In this document: in pieces, positions 63,294-64,000 of the stretch
Position numbering within the stretch: position 1 is the first letter of the stretch
How the letters are laid out: each line of letters starts with the position of its first letter
NCBI RefSeq assembly: GCF_000373565.1
Contig: NZ_KB891852.1
Coordinates: 124,001 to 188,000, forward strand
DNA: 64,000 nucleotides
Direction of reading: 5' to 3'
DNA from: Streptomyces sp. HmicA12
GTDB taxonomy: Bacteria; Actinomycetota; Actinomycetes; Streptomycetales; Streptomycetaceae
Program-made: the position numbers and the translations under genes
The notes under the pieces: model-generated
The model's input: only the letters and a program-made list of their open reading frames with translations
Database searches by the model: none
Told to the model about the DNA's origin: nothing

Positions 63294-63998
63294 ATGCTTG
63301 TCGCCGCCGCCGTCTGCCCCTGCCCGCCGCTGCTCGTGCCCGAGGTCGCCGCCGGCGCGGCCCCGGAGCTGGACGCCGCCCGCACGGCCTGTGACGCGGC
63401 ACTCGGCGCGGTGCTCGCGGCCGACCCCGAGCTGCTCGTGGTGGTCGGCGAGGGCCCGCGCACGGCGTTCCACGAGCAGGGGGCCCGCGGCACCTTCCGC
63501 GCGTTCGGCGTCGACGTCGACGTGGTGCTCGGCGCACCCTCCGACATCCCGGCGGAGCCGCTGCCGCTCTCCCTGAGCGTCGGCGCGTGGCTGCTCGCGC
63601 GCGCGGGCTGGGACGGGCCGGTACGCGGTTACGAGGTCCCGGGGGACAGCTCCTGGCCGGCCAATGGCGAGGACGGCGTGCACATCGCCGCCCTGGCGGA
63701 CCGCGTGGGCCTGCTCGTGATGGGCGACGGCACCGCCTGCCGCACCCTCAAGGCCCCCGGCTACCTGGACGAGCGCGCCGAGGGCGTGGACGCGGGGATC
63801 GCCGCCGCACTGCGCGACCTCGACGCCGACGGCACCCTCGCACGGCTCGACGCGGACCTGTCCCGCGAACTGAAGATCTCCGGCCGCGCGCCCTGGCAGA
63901 TCCTCAGCGCGGCCTGGGACAAGGACAACGGCACGGGCGACCTCCTCTACGAAGACGCTCCCTACGGAGTCGGCTACTTCGTCGCGTCCTGGACGTAG
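63294..63998 (+). CDS. class III extradiol dioxygenase-like protein (LigB superfamily)
   Basis: The 234-residue protein (MLVAAAVCPCPPLLVPEVAAG) is complete, ending at TAG 63996-63998. The fold resembles the LigB/MEMO superfamily, but the metal-binding His pattern of active dioxygenases is only partly evident (VHIAALADRVGLLVMGDGTACRT), so activity is uncertain. It follows miaB by 38 bp and is probably co-transcribed, as in other actinomycetes. Confidence 0.8.
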   Translation: MLVAAAVCPCPPLLVPEVAAGAAPELDAARTACDAALGAVLAADPELLVVVGEGPRTAFHEQGARGTFRAFGVDVDVVLGAPSDIPAEPLPLSLSVGAWLLARAGWDGPVRGYEVPGDSSWPANGEDGVHIAALADRVGLLVMGDGTACRTLKAPGYLDERAEGVDAGIAAALRDLDADGTLARLDADLSRELKISGRAPWQILSAAWDKDNGTGDLLYEDAPYGVGYFVASWT

Positions 63999-64000
63999 TA

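Noticed and set aside
1-64000. tRNA, rRNA and CRISPR arrays
   Set aside because: No T-arm/anticodon-like cloverleaf or regularly spaced repeat units were found by eye on either strand; a tRNA-type att site for the element was also sought and not seen.

Overview
The window is high-GC actinobacterial DNA, almost certainly Streptomyces. The right-hand ~40 kb has the core gene order expected around recA in that genus: clgR, dps, nei, lhr, DUF3046, recA-recX, the gluABCD glutamate transporter with its gluR-gluK two-component system, then miaB. The left ~24 kb is accessory DNA inserted just upstream of clgR.

1-3,665: remnants of an integrative element. It holds small element genes, a PAPS-reductase-like gene that loses its normal C-terminus, a tyrosine integrase cut off before its catalytic His and Tyr, and a decayed IS5-type transposase. 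4,388-17,072: a compact biosynthetic island of visibly lower GC. A divergent amidinotransferase faces a same-strand gene series: a 30-codon ORF behind a consensus promoter, an alpha/beta-hydrolase peptidase, a PGM1-like ATP-grasp peptide ligase, a five-codon gene encoding MTYDH, a membrane protein, a cytochrome P450, a second ATP-grasp ligase, a 1001-aa glycoside-hydrolase-like protein and an MFS exporter. 17,077-17,953: an intact IS5-family element. 17,957-24,300: further element cargo (XRE regulator / HExxH protein / MAB_1171c-type membrane protein / amidase operon; a gene behind a LexA box; a GIY-YIG-like protein).

The most interesting system is the 4.4-17 kb island. MTYDH fits the M-x-Y-x-H pattern of biarylitide precursors (bytA), the smallest known RiPP precursor genes, whose Tyr and His are cross-linked by a P450 (bytO). 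Here that minimal pair appears to be embedded in a larger pathway resembling pheganomycin/resorcinomycin chemistry: an amidinotransferase to make a guanidino group and a PGM1-type ligase to join an unusual acid to a ribosomal peptide. A plausible model is translation of MTYDH, P450 cross-linking of Tyr3 and His5, trimming of Met-Thr, ATP-grasp acylation of the tripeptide with a guanidinylated building block, and MFS export. The function of the glycoside-hydrolase-like and membrane proteins is open. This model is inference; the genes, motifs and five-codon ORF are visible directly.

24,400-64,000: ordinary chromosome. Items of note there are a cysteine-type leader peptide before cysteine dioxygenase/rhodanese, TGTGACG palindromes between a PucR-type regulator and a metallo-hydrolase/MFS operon, an orphan FtsX-type permease, a truncated cupin, and several perfect bidirectional hairpins between convergent genes. 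No tRNA, rRNA or CRISPR array was seen.
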